From Penicillus capitatus (lineage: Eukaryota; Chlorophyta), in assembly GCA_965649825.1 (NCBI GenBank), contig OZ287714.1, forward strand, positions 1 through 64,000: a stretch of DNA of 64,000 bases, in the 5' to 3' direction. Below, in pieces: positions 32,535 through 43,762 of this stretch. The notes below the pieces were generated by a model, which ran no database searches, was not told the origin of the DNA, and saw only the letters and a list, made by a program, of their open reading frames with translations. Every line of letters starts with the position of its first letter. Positions within the stretch are counted from its first letter, which is position 1. Made by a program: the position numbers and the translations under genes.

Positions 32535-32896
32535 TCAGATGGTGTGATGGAAGGCATGATGCTGCGCGTCCGGATCGGTGATGTGACGGACAGACAGATG
32601 TTGATGAGACGTGACGCGGCAAAGAAACTGTAAGAAAGGGACAGGGGTACCCACTGCATCGCTTGCACCGCCGTCAACCGCAAACAGGGTATGTGCTCGT
32701 TCGATGCGTGTTGAATTCTGCGTGCTCTCGTCGAGAAAGCGGATGTCCTTTCGAGTTCTATGTATCGTCTGCGAAACACCTGATGCGTCACGTTGTCTCT
32801 CTGCTTAGACCTCTCGAATGGTCTAGATCTTGTTCCTCTGGCAAAATGCTCGATGCCGGGACAAAAGAGTCAATGGAGAAATGAGTGAGTGAGATG

Positions 32897-33143
32897 TGTC
32901 GCCAAGATCTGGCTTGGCGATGTGACTGCCTCGTTCCTGAGGGGTTTACCGCTTGGGGGGGACGCAGGTTGACTCACCTGAGGCGCTATCCTCTGGTTCT
33001 GGCGCAAGGGTGACTCACCTGCCTCGGCATGTCACGTCGCCACGGGGATATTTAAACGGACAATTCGCACCATGTTTGCCCTTGCTCTGTAAACGTGAGA
33101 AGTCTTCCGCTGTTGTATCTTTCGTCCGACCCGACCGGCGACA
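32897..33143 (+). repeat. 5' LTR of the gag-only element
   Basis: 247 bp, TGTCGCC...GGCGACA. A TATA-like TATTTAAA lies at 33048-33055. Two GACTCACCTG repeats sit upstream of it (near 32970 and 33010) and could be regulatory. Confidence 0.93.
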
Positions 33144-33145
33144 AG

Positions 33146-33158
33146 TGGTTTCGGAGCG
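33146..33158 (+). other. Candidate primer-binding site of the gag-only element
   Basis: TGGTTTCGGAGCG begins two bases after the LTR. It resembles the TGGTATCAGAGC site that plant elements use with initiator tRNA-Met, so that tRNA is the likely primer. The initiator tRNA of this organism is not in the window. Confidence 0.5.
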
Positions 33159-33299
33159 TCGTTGACGTTCCTTTGTTTGAAGCTCCGTCTGCGTGACGTT
33201 GCGCATTCGCTCTGTGTGTTGCGCCCTCCTTGGTGGAGGTTGAGTCCTGCCTAGACGAGGTCTAGACACGAGGAAGCTTCAAGGGACGACGGTCTAAGG

Positions 33300-34412
33300 A
33301 TGAGTCGAACACGAAGAGAATGGGGAGCGGAGCAGGGTCACTTAAAGGAGGGGTCTTTCTATGCCACCGCTGTTGGGTCGACTTTACTCAGCGAATTGGA
33401 GGAAGACGCGGGTCTGTACCCTGGTACCTTGTGGTATGCTAGGGTGCGGATACGGCCGGAACTTGTCGCTTCTTGGCACGGGGCGGATCAGTTTCTGATC
33501 GGGGAACGGGAAGTGAAAGCGTTTGTGAAGTACATCTGCCCCCGGCTGCGAGAGAGGCGCGAACTGCAAGAGACGACAGGACGATTGCGCGAGGAAAGAG
33601 AGCGGCTACGCCAGCGGGTGGCGACCCTCGACGCAGAGAACGAGCAACTGCGACAGCAGTTGCGGGTCGAGCGAAAAGGGGCCTCTGAGGCGAAGCAGAG
33701 TTTTCGCGAAGGAAAGGAAAAGGTCCTACAGCGTGAACAGCAAAACGTGTCTGAGGCGCGAAGAGCATGTGCCGAGGCGACGGCAGAAAGCGAGCGGCTC
33801 AAGGCCGTCAACTCGAAGCTGCAGAAGGATATCTCCGAGGCGAAACAAGGTGTCATCGAAGCACAGCAAGATGCGCACGAGGCACGCGTAGAAGCCTCCT
33901 CTATTCACGAGAAGCTTGAAGAGACAGAGACCGCCTTCGCAGAGGCAGAACGGCATTTTATTCGGGCACCCGATTTGGTGCCTTGTTTACAGTCACTGGC
34001 CGCTGAGGTGAAGACTCTGCAGGAGACCGTACGGACGCACAGCGAAAGAACGGCTGAGTTGATGACGACAAGACCGGTAGAGGAACGGAGAACCGTGAAG
34101 ACGTTGCATCAGATGAAGCGCGTCTTGCACGATATTGGGCGGTTCCCGCGCCGACGACGGACGAGAGCAGCCGACGCGGCAGACGATGGCAGAAGAGCCA
34201 TGAGACGCGGACGGCTTTGCTATAGCTGTCGATGTAAGGGGCACCTGGCAGAGGATTGTCCGCGAGTGCGGACCGCAGATATGGTTGAGTCATCGAATCC
34301 GACGACATTGGATTCGCAGCAGAGAGCGGGGGAACCGAACACAGAAGCATCATCATCTTCGGGATGGACCATTTTCTCGGCGCTGCGACGATTCACCTCG
34401 GGCATAGACTGA
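33300..34412 (+). CDS. Gag-like protein of the non-autonomous LTR element
   Basis: 370 residues, uninterrupted. The N-terminal 90 residues are globular. Residues about 90-230 form a long coiled coil with repeated EA(R/K)-type steps (LREERERLRQRVATLDAENE). The C-terminal third holds a zinc knuckle CYSCRCKGHLAEDC with exact CX2CX4HX4C spacing (about residue 307), followed by a Ser/Thr-rich tail. This fits a nucleocapsid-type Gag that packages its RNA. No enzymatic domain follows. The gag frame is intact although the element is non-autonomous, suggesting that Gag function is under selection. Confidence 0.9.
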   Translation: MSRTRREWGAEQGHLKEGSFYATAVGSTLLSELEEDAGLYPGTLWYARVRIRPELVASWHGADQFLIGEREVKAFVKYICPRLRERRELQETTGRLREERERLRQRVATLDAENEQLRQQLRVERKGASEAKQSFREGKEKVLQREQQNVSEARRACAEATAESERLKAVNSKLQKDISEAKQGVIEAQQDAHEARVEASSIHEKLEETETAFAEAERHFIRAPDLVPCLQSLAAEVKTLQETVRTHSERTAELMTTRPVEERRTVKTLHQMKRVLHDIGRFPRRRRTRAADAADDGRRAMRRGRLCYSCRCKGHLAEDCPRVRTADMVESSNPTTLDSQQRAGEPNTEASSSSGWTIFSALRRFTSGID

Positions 34413-34476
34413 TTTCATTAGATTCTTTTCGTGGGGGACTGCTTTACCTGTTTTCGGAGTTTGGCGGGAAGCGTGG

Positions 34477-34721
34477 TGTCGCCAAGATCTGGCTTGGCGA
34501 TGTGACTGCCTCGTTCCTGAGGGGTTTACCGCTTGGGGGACGCAGGTTGACTCACCTGAGGCGCTATCCTCTGGTTCTGGCGCAAGGGTGACTCACCTGC
34601 CTTGGCATGTCACGTCGCCACGGGGTTATTTAAACGGACAATTCGCACCATGTTTGCCCTTGCTCTGTAAACGTGAGAAGTCTTCCGCTGTTGTATCTTT
34701 CGTCCGACCGGACCGGCGACA
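34477..34721 (+). repeat. 3' LTR of the gag-only element
   Basis: 245 bp, near-identical to 32897-33143, ending GGCGACA and followed by the target duplication AGATG. Confidence 0.93.
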
Positions 34722-34937
34722 AGATGTGTTGCCGGGATGTCGGTATGGATCGGAGTACTGTGCACAGATCATTTCGCGTGGGGTCTGTTATCCAGAATTT
34801 AACACCAAAGCCTGTTCGGCGAGGCGACACTCTCATTCGGGAGCTGCGTGTCATTCCCTCCATCCATCATCAAAACAGCAGCAACACTCTTTACCTTTAT
34901 AAAGAGGTTTCAGTGAAGGACAGAAACAGAAGAACAT

Positions 34938-35391
34938 ATGCAAAGGAATCGGGACCTTGGCGAAACGAAAGGTATGCCTTCCATCAAAGGACGTTGAGAT
35001 TTATCTAGCATAGACAGGTGTACTTGGCCGAGCGGCCGAAAAAAGAGCAGAACGAACAGTGCGTGAAATCTCCGAGATGATGAGAGATTCGACAGTCTCT
35101 GATGGACGAAAGGGTTCGCGAGGTATTGAGGGCGATGCGTCAGTGACAACAGGCTTTGTCGTATCGCCGCCGGTAATACGGTTGAGCGTGGCCAATGCTG
35201 TCATACTCACCATTCTGCCAGAGGCGCCATTTGCCCAAAGTGCAAAAGAAGAAACACGCGAGGAATACGCACACCACCACGACAACAAACCTCAAAGGCC
35301 GCGTGTCTTTCTTTTCGCTTGGCGAGCCAAAGGTTGTTCACCGCAATCTTCTTTTATGGTCACATCCGTCCGCGATAACATACTCGCGTGA
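34938..35391 (+). CDS. Hypothetical protein, two exons
   Basis: ATG 34938, exon 1 to 34971, a 46-nt GT-AG intron, exon 2 from 35018 to the stop at 35391. About 135 residues: a basic helical start (RAAEKRAERTVREISEMM), then VVSPPVIRLSVANAVILT and LPEAPFAQSAKEETR. The middle faintly recalls a histone-fold subunit (POLE3/DPB4 type), too weak to name. It starts about 210 bp right of the gag-only element. Confidence 0.4.
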
Positions 35392-36401
35392 TGTGACAGC
35401 AGCATGCACCAATGATCATCTACAAGTGGATCTGCAAAGTGGCGACCCTGATGTGATGTGACGTGACAAACAGATGATAGACAACAGGGGATGACCATCA
35501 AAGTGGACAAAAGAGTGTCAAGGTCAGAGTAAACATGAGATCCAGCCGGTCACTCGAGCATTGCTTGACATCATCTGATGCGAATGTGAAGAGCATGGGA
35601 AACATGGACAGGCAGCATCATGACACAATGATGTCCAGTAGTTAAGCGACTGCAGCCCCTTTACGAATGGAGGGTCACATCTCCAGTACCCTCGGTCGCT
35701 CGACGGCTGTTCAACCACGATATCGACAACAACCGCCTGTTGTCACGCAGCACAGAATTCTCAAGCCTCTGACGTTTGAAACAGTCGATGCCTAGTGGCA
35801 CGAATAGGTCACGTCAGCGTTGACTTAGTCATCCTCCCGCCAAGCGACAACCCGTTTTCATCAAGTTCTCAAGCGGACAACGACAACACGCCTTTAAAAA
35901 GGTCACCCGGTCACCTTCCGTTGGCTCCCGTGCACTTTACTCTCGAGCATTCGTCTACGCGGAAGACTTCGCAAACGATGGACGCGGCGGTGACGCACGG
36001 CGGATAGAAACACGAGGCGGTACCTGTATCGTGTACTGCGCCGTGTGGATTTCGTTCACCCCTTATTCATCTTAACAAGCGCAACGAACCAACACCGCGT
36101 TCTTAGCCAGCCACGTGGATGGGTGTTGTCAACGCTGTGGTTCGTCCGTTCATGAACGACCCTTTAACAGCGACGGATAGCCATAAATTCAACGGAGCCT
36201 TCCTACGGCAAAGCTTCGCCGTTTTTGCACTTTCGCCCGCCTCCTTTCTCCGTTCCCCGTCCCAAGATCTTTCCCCAGTCGAAACAGCGTCCGTCTTCGG
36301 TGACCGCAGATTCCTCGCCATCATTTTTCCCGGCCTTAGCGAGAAGGCACTGAGACGTCGCGATTGATTCGGTACCGTCGAGGACGTTGCACACTCGATA
36401 T
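35392..36401. other. Long intergenic stretch without a recognised gene
   Basis: About 1 kb. Frames of 60-82 codons occur on both strands (for example plus 36119-36367) without motifs. GATGTGA-type repeats near 35448-35470. Presumably the DP promoter lies at its right end. Confidence 0.4.
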
Positions 36402-38099
36402 ATGGACGCCAATTTTCTACGCTGCACAGAGGGCAGTACCTCTGTCGATACGGCCCTGTTACTGAGCCAAGCCTTGTCCACCGTCAGCTCACTGACCCTC
36501 GGATCCGATTCGAACAGCACGGACGGCTCGCCACCACCGAGCGACGACGGCTCACGCAGAACCAAAGACAGCACGGACGAGTCAACCAATGCGCCGATGT
36601 GTCAAGTGCGCAACACCGACTGCCTTTTCTGCATTGTCTCATGGCAATTGGCGCGTTGCAGAATTCCGTCCTTCAGAAAAGAGAGGGTGCGGTAGAGGAG
36701 GCAATACATCTACCCTATACCATCGTGCCGGACAGCGAAACGAAGGCGCTGGACGAGTGGAATTGGGCGGATGGATTTCCATTTCCATGCCCAGTAGTAC
36801 GCGACCCTACGTCACGCAGCGGTTTTTACGTCCCGGGTGAAGTGCTGCGTCTTCAGTCAGGTCGACATCTGAACGAGACAACCCCGCGGCTGACAAAACA
36901 GCCGCCGACGCCGTTGCGACGAGTTGACGAACGAAGCGCCATGGAACATCGCCCGCAGACAACGGATAGACCGGAAAAGACCATTTCTCTGCGGGAGGTT
37001 ATTCGTCAGACGCCTATACACTTGTCGAATTTCCGCGATGGAGATGCCGAAGGGAATTTCTACGAAGCTTGGCTCTACGGTGATCCTCGACAACCACTCC
37101 GCGATCGCTTTGCCCGGATGGATCGCAACTTGCGTGCCAAGTTCATCGGTTTGAAGAATAGCAGCGCCCGTGTAAGAGACAAAGTGCGCCAGAAGAAGAT
37201 CACTTCCTACAAAGAGGTGGCCGAGGAGTTGGTCGAAGAGATCGGTCTGGCGAACATGCGCGACAAAAGGAGTGCCTTGGAGGCCGAGAACCTCAAACGC
37301 AGAGTCTACGATGTGTTGAATGTCTTCGAGGCAGTCGGTCTGATTGTCAAAGACCAGAAGAATGTTTATTGGAGAGGCAGTACAGCACCTAGAGAAAAAG
37401 AAACGCAGGCGCTTGAGCAGAAAGCATCACGTCTGGAAAAGACATTGGAGAGTCGACAGCATTACTTTGAGCAGATTCGCGAAAGCTACGATACACTTGC
37501 CGCCTTGAGTGAACGCAACAAGAGACAATCCGAAGAGACAGAAGAAGAAACATTGCCATTGCCTTTCCTCCTGCTCCATGCGCCCGAGGCTGTCTCAGTC
37601 GATGTCAATATTGCCTCCGAGCCGAAACAGGTGAGGGCCCTTGCTGCTAAGGGTAGACGCGATGGTCATGTCTCGCCTCCCACAGGTGCAGGTTTCCTTC
37701 CACAGTGAAGGGTATAGTGTTGATGGAGATATGTGGGCCTTGCGTAATCTCGCTTTGCCACGAGTGGATTGTCCCACACCGAGAACGTTTTTTCAGGATC
37801 TCTTTCGTACAGAATTCGCAAGGGATGGTACGACCCTTGCCGGCGGCCATGTGCCGTCCATGACTCCAGCCAATCCGCAGCAGGCCGTTAGAAACGATGC
37901 AGGTGCTTTTTCACATGTAGCCCAGATGATGGACATTAGAGATGATGATACGATGAAGATAGAGACGGTCATGGAGCCTGCCAGCGAGAAGGACAACAGG
38001 AAACGTCCCATCATCGAAGAACGTCCCTGCAAGCGCAGCCGATCCTCCTCGATGGGAGAATCCGAAAGCCCAACGATACCCAACACAGCCTCCATCTAA
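36402..38099 (+). CDS. Transcription factor DP (E2F dimerisation partner)
   Basis: Three exons: ATG 36402, intron of about 60 nt near 36613-36675, a long middle exon, intron near 37631-37686, stop at 38099. The winged-helix DNA-binding domain (about residues 225-300) reads KKITSYKEVAEELVEEIG and NLKRRVYDVLNVFEAVGLI, then KDQKNVYWRG. NLKRRVYDVLNV is the DP/E2F signature, and the long loop before it (ANMRDKRSALEAE) fits DP rather than E2F. A coiled-coil dimerisation region follows (KASRLEKTLESRQHYFEQI). DP proteins pair with E2F to control S-phase genes. The N-terminal extension is Ser/Thr-rich. The C-terminus is basic (RKRPIIEERPCKRSR). Confidence 0.88.
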
Positions 38100-38539
38100 A
38101 CGATGCAGATGTTCATCTCATGGAGGACTCCGCCGTCACATCCGCGAGCCACGAAAGAGATTTTAAGCTCTTGCTGCCCAGATGCCGAAATGCTCATCAA
38201 CGATGTATAAAGTCGCATGTCTCGAACGCTATGTACTAGCATCCAGAAGCCGTCTTTTATCTTTTTCGCCTGTCTTCGGTATTTGTGTACGATATATACT
38301 ACGAACCTGTTAATGAACAAAGCTTCTGGATGCAGCCAAACCTGCATATGTGTCTCTGAACTGTGAGGATGTGACAGATGCGATGCGCTTAGCTGTCCGG
38401 TGCACGAAATTCTTCGCATAAATTCAGTCAATTTCAAGACGAAGCCGTCTGAGATTTGTGCAGTGAACGCGACGAATTCATTTCTTACCTCGTATCCCTG
38501 TTTGTCAGAAGCGCTGTCTGTTCGCGATAGCCCACCACC
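38100..38539. other. No recognisable gene
   Basis: About 440 bp between DP and ARF: the 3' UTR of one and the promoter of the other. Nothing else seen. Confidence 0.4.
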
Positions 38540-39387
<848 letters not shown>

Positions 39388-39665
39388 AATCTGATCACGA
39401 AGCGAACTTGTGGAGTTCGTATGTCTGTCCTCTGGTTCAAATTGACTGTGTTATTCCTGAAAGCTTCTGCGATTAAAACAGACATTCGTTCGCTGGTTCT
39501 GCTGTTGAGAGTGTGTAATCGGAGCTGAGGACTTTGAATAATGGGGTAATGTATCCAGTTTTCAAGGGTTTCAACTTTCCTGTGCACTCTGCTGGTGTCT
39601 ATCTTGACGATTCCGAACGAAAAGAGCCAAAAATGTCCATTGACGAAATGGCGGCTGGGTTCAAT

Positions 39666-39753
39666 GCCTCGGTGGCTCAGTTGGTTAGAGCGTCGGTCTC
39701 ATAGCACAAAGTGGGAAATCCGGAGGTCGTGAGTTCGATCCTCACCCGGGGCA
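39666..39753 (+). tRNA. tRNA-Met (CAT), elongator, with a 14-nt intron
   Basis: Acceptor stem GCCTCGG pairs with CCGGGGC (one G-T pair), discriminator A at 39753. Anticodon CAT at 39700-39702. A 14-nt insert (39704-39717) lies one base 3' of the anticodon, the standard tRNA intron position. Without it the sequence closely matches eukaryotic elongator tRNA-Met, including GGTCGTGAGTTCGATCC for the T arm. Plant elongator tRNA-Met genes also carry introns. CCA is not encoded. Confidence 0.95.
39704..39717 (+). other. tRNA-Met intron
   Basis: GCACAAAGTGGGAA between positions 37 and 38 of the tRNA. Removal leaves a 7-base anticodon loop (CTCATAA). Ends may shift by one base because of flanking A residues. 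Confidence 0.85.
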
Positions 39754-39758
39754 GACAC

Positions 39759-39763
39759 TTTTT
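39759..39763 (+). terminator. RNA polymerase III terminator (T5)
   Basis: TTTTT five bases after the tRNA 3' end, the usual Pol III stop. The ATG of the next gene is only 31 bases further on. Confidence 0.8.
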
Positions 39764-39794
39764 ACCATGTCGAGCGACGATAGCGTCACCGTCC

Positions 39795-41985
39795 ATGTAT
39801 CAACGGACATCTGCTGCTTCTCGATTGACGGCTAGCCTCTCGTAGCGTCGAGCTCGTCATTGCGTCAGTGGCAGGATCGAAAGGGCGTCGCTGTTACTGA
39901 ACAGTCGTGTGTATGTCGTGACGGAAACGACGCCGTCGCTGTCACATCGCAAGGGACACTGGTGGTTCTTTCTGCGACGTCACGCGATTCTCTCAGCAAA
40001 GGTAAAGGATGTCTTATCTCCGTTCAAAATCGATAAGCCTCATGCGTCCACAGCAGGCAAAGCGATCATCGATGCTGACATCCTCGATGATAGACATGCT
40101 ATACGTTCGTAGATACGGTCTCTTGCGTCGCTGCTGTCGCCGTCAGTTTCTTCCGAATTGGAATCTGTATTGAGCTCGGATCAAATTTCTTCAAAACCGG
40201 CAGTGCTGGATGCACACGGACAGGATGAATCTTATCACGCTGCTATGGCACCTCAGCTGGTGACCTACCCGGAAACGACACGTCAGGTATGGGATGGGAG
40301 GAGACATCGATATGCGATAGCTCTGGCAACAGGTGTCAGAGATTCTGAAACTCTGCCATCGGACACGCACGCCTGTCATCCCCTTCGGCGCCGGAACCTC
40401 TCTCGAGGGTCACATCGCAGCCCTGCACGGCGGCATCTCTCTGGATCTGATGCGAATGAACAGAATCCTGGAGGTATGTTCGTGCAACACGCCGTCCCCG
40501 ATGGGGCTCCAATGGCCATTCCAGTTGGAGGTCGAGGACTTCTGTTGCCGAGTCGAAGCCGGCATCACACGGACAGCACTAAACACCGAGCTGAAAAACA
40601 CAGGTCCCTTTGTCCACTGTGATGGTCACGCTGCTGACAAAGGGATGAACCCAGGGCTCTTCTTCTCTGTGGATCCCGGTGCCGATGCCACACTCGGAGG
40701 CATGATCTCCACCAGGCAATACTCTCAGCCATATGCATCTCCCTGGCAGCATTGGTCTTTCTTAGAGCGTCTGGCACGAATACCGTGAGATATGGGACAA
40801 TGCGTGAGAATCTCCTTGGATGTACGGTTGTCTTGGCCAACGGAGATGTCGTCCATACCGGTAACGGGGTTGGACACAGATCTCGGTCTTCTGATTTGGA
40901 TGATAGGGGGCAAGGCCGTCAAGAGCAGTGCAGGATATGATCTCACACATCTGATGTGTGGGAGTGAAGGAACGTTGGGTATCGTTACCGAAGCTCTGAT
41001 CAAACTCCATCCCCTTCCGGAGAGCGTTGCCGCCGCCATTTGTACATTTCCATCCATCCAAGTTTCTCTCGCTGCTCGCTGCTTCGGCGATCATTGCATC
41101 GCATGACGCTTCAGGCTGCGGTGGATTTGGCAGTCGCTGTCATTCAGAACGGCATTCCGATTGCCAAGATCGAACTGCTCGATGACATGAGCATCGCGGC
41201 TGTCAATAGCTACTCAAAAATGCATCTCACTCCTTCTCCCACACTTTTCTTTGAGTTCGTTGGATCTCCCAACAGTGTCAAGGAACAGGTCTGCCCACAT
41301 ACATCCTGAGTCCTTCGCGAGACCGAACAGTCTGAAGGCGTAGAAGAAATTGCCAAAGATCACGGCGGATCGGAGTTCCGCTGGGAGACAACTTCAGAAG
41401 GACGGTCTCGTTTATGGAAAGCCCGACACACAGGTCTTCGTTTTTGCCTCGATCTCGCTCACGGATGACGTTTCTAGCGTATTGGGCGTGCCTTGCTGCT
41501 TATCCCAATCGCAAGGGTTATATCACAGATGTCTGCGTACCCGTCTCAAAACTCGCAGACTGCATCGTCGATGCACAAGACCGCGCCAAGTATGTCACTC
41601 TTTTCATTGGCCTGTCCCATAGCACAGTGAAGTGCGAGTGCAGGGAGGTTGGCCTTCCGGCGCCGATCGTTGGCCACGTAGGCGACGGCAATTTCCATTC
41701 CCTCATCCTCGTGCGTCCCGACAATCATCAAGAAATCGAGAAAGCAAAAGAGATCAGCAATGCTCTGGTCGAGCGAGCTCTACGCTGCGGCGGAACCTGC
41801 ACAGGTCATCTCTCCCCTACTCCATCCCCTGTGTTGAGAGATCTACAGGAGAGCATGGTATTGGGCACGGAAAGCTGAAGTACCTTGCTCAAGAACACGG
41901 GTCGACTGCCGTGGAGATGATGCGTTCGATCAAGCGCGCATTAGATCCTCATGGAATTCTCAATCCTGGCAAACTGGGCAGCTAA
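39795..41985 (+). CDS. D-lactate dehydrogenase (FAD, LDHD/DLD-like)
   Basis: About ten exons. I chose ATG 39795 because it gives [16 protein letters not shown], a mitochondrial presequence, and splices in phase into the next exons. The FAD-binding (FAD_binding_4) region shows [79 protein letters not shown]. The C-terminal oxidase domain has [16 protein letters not shown] and ends [11 protein letters not shown] (across a splice) and [14 protein letters not shown]. It oxidises D-lactate or related D-2-hydroxyacids and passes electrons to cytochrome c, typically in mitochondria. It starts 42 bp after the tRNA. Confidence 0.92.
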
Positions 41986-42030
41986 CGGCGAATCTCTGAT
42001 TTTCAACGTCTTGTCATTGTGTTTGGCCTT

Positions 42031-43687
42031 ATGGCATCGGTCTCCTGTCGTTCTGTGTCTTCCGAAATCGACGCGTCTTCCGTTCGGAGTCTGGCCTCTC
42101 TCCCCCACTGCATCCTGCAACGCGTTTTCCACTGTCTCTCACCCAGAGACCTCTGCCACGTCAGTGCCGTCTGTCGTCTCTGGCGTCAGTTGAACCGTGA
42201 CGTCGTGGGAGAGCGTCGCTGGCAACGTCATTACACTTGTCGATGGCCTCTCCACGTCACATCGCCTTCCCGTCCCTGGGCCGAGCTCTATGCCGAGAGG
42301 GTCTCACAGTCCACCGCGTTTAGGGGACGATTTTTTCATGACGGTCTCATTGCACACAGGGCTGGTGTCCGCAGTCTTCGGCTCCTGCCTCAGGAGAACC
42401 TTTTGGCCACCGGTTCTCTTGACAAGACCGTCAGGCTATGGGATCTGGAGCAAGGAATGCCCCTTTGTACGAGTCGATTACATGATGGGACAGTCCGATC
42501 CCTTGTACTACAGAAACATCCTGTCGAGGATGCCGTGCGATTGGTCTCCGGTTCAGAAGGGACGATCCGTATCTGGACGCTGCCTCGCGTATCTCTGTCT
42601 CTCAAACTGCACGAACCGACGAAACTCAAAAACCACACAGGACCGATCACGAGTCTGGCCATGTCTGGCGATCTCCTTTTTTCTGGATCGTGGGACTGCA
42701 GTGTCCATGTGTGGAGAGAAAGGGAATCGTGGCAGCTGACGTCGAGATATGTCTATCCTGACTGGATCTGGGCCGTGCATGCAAAACGCGATCAGTTTGT
42801 GGTGTGCTGTGGACGGAAAGTGATCGTTCAAAGCATCGAGACGGGCAGCCAATCGACCTCGATCTCTGATTTCTTGACAGAGGGTCACGTCACCTGCTGT
42901 CAGATGACGGAAGATGAGCGGTTCGTTATGACGGGGGCAACTGATGGAGCTGTCCGTCTCCATGACATCCGATGCCGAAAACAGGCAAGCGTCGGACGTT
43001 TCTTGGCAGCAGTCGATCACTGAGCCGTACAGATCACAGAACTTGCGTCGCATGGATCAGGAGTGACAAGTGTGACGTTTGAGGATCCGTGGATCGTGGC
43101 GGGTTCCTTGGACGGAACCTTATCCCTTGTCAATCTCGAACAGCAGCTCCATCCTGAACTGCACACGGTCTGTTCTTCTGGACGTCTTAGCAGTGAGAAG
43201 CTTTGTGTGTAGGTATCTCAGAATGCAGGTCACACACGGCAGCTGCAGTGCCAGAGTGGCTCAGTGTACTGTGTCGACATGTCACATCAGTGGATCGCTT
43301 GCGGTGCAGAGCAACCGACGGTGAGGTGACAGGTGATGTGTCTCCGTGGAGTGAGTGAGGGGTCGTGTCACTCAGGTACGCACGTGGGATTTCACAAAGG
43401 CCATCGCAGCCGCCAAGAAAGCCGAAATGGCGCGTCTCATTCGGCGCAATCGCAGAAATCGAACGCCGCTTCAGACGCCTCTGCACACAGAGGCATTGCC
43501 AGAAGACGCCGCACAGGAGAACGACGAGATCGGCTCCGATGAAGAGAAGAAAGAACTGACGGCAGCTTCCGAGTCGCTTCGTTCTTGTCGATGGCAGCAT
43601 CGACATACGCGCCGCCGAGATTTCTGGAATTCTTTTGGGCGGGGAGACAGTACAGACGACAGCGAAATCATCGATGCCTTTGGTTAA
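42031..43687 (+). CDS. F-box and WD40-repeat protein
   Basis: First exon from ATG 42031 to about 43027, with several short exons to the TAA at 43687. An F-box lies at about residues 18-60 (LASLPHCILQRVFHCLSPRDL, then VCRLWRQL). WD40 repeats follow: LATGSLDKTVRLWDL, LVSGSEGTIRIWTL, LFSGSWDCSVHVWRE, VMTGATDGAVRLHDI. The C-terminal exon is basic and then acidic (FTKAIAAAKKAEMARLIRRN, DEEKKELTAA). A likely substrate receptor of an SCF ubiquitin ligase; substrate unknown. Confidence 0.87.
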
Positions 43688-43762
43688 GCTGATTGTCCGT
43701 CACAGTTTTCATCCATCCACCATGTAGCATCGTGTTCTGTTTATGTGGATGGACTTTGTCCA

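Larger units (their letters stand above)
32897..34721 (+). mobile_element. Non-autonomous gag-only LTR retrotransposon
   Basis: LTRs 32897-33143 (247 bp) and 34477-34721 (245 bp) differ by one 2-nt indel in a G run and a few substitutions. Both end in the perfect inverted repeat TGTCGCC...GGCGACA. The 5-bp target duplication AGATG is at 32892-32896 and 34722-34726. A candidate primer-binding site follows the 5' LTR, and purine-rich GGCGGGAAGCGTGG precedes the 3' LTR. The 1.3-kb interior holds one ORF, Gag-like with a zinc knuckle, and no protease, RT or integrase. It must depend on another element's Pol. The LTR is unlike that of the gypsy element at 285-5560. Confidence 0.93.
32535..34863 (-). 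pseudogene. Possible minus-strand gene split by the gag-only LTR element
   Basis: From an ATG at 34863 an open minus frame (about 45 codons, RTGFGVKFWITDPTRNDL) runs to the target duplication. With the element removed and one AGATG copy kept, the frame continues into 32891-32850 (SLTHFSIDSF). Candidate GT-AG introns then extend it through RDNVTHQVFRRRYIELE to a stop near 32535. No family recognised, and the low stop density could be chance. If real, the host gene is interrupted. Read as inference. Confidence 0.25.

Noticed and set aside
34938-35391. Identification as a POLE3/DPB4 histone-fold protein
   Set aside because: Only about 25 residues look similar and key helices are missing.
35800-36010. 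Possible third LTR or small gene (TTTAAAAAGG, short plus ORF)
   Set aside because: No matching copy, no target duplication, no terminal repeats.
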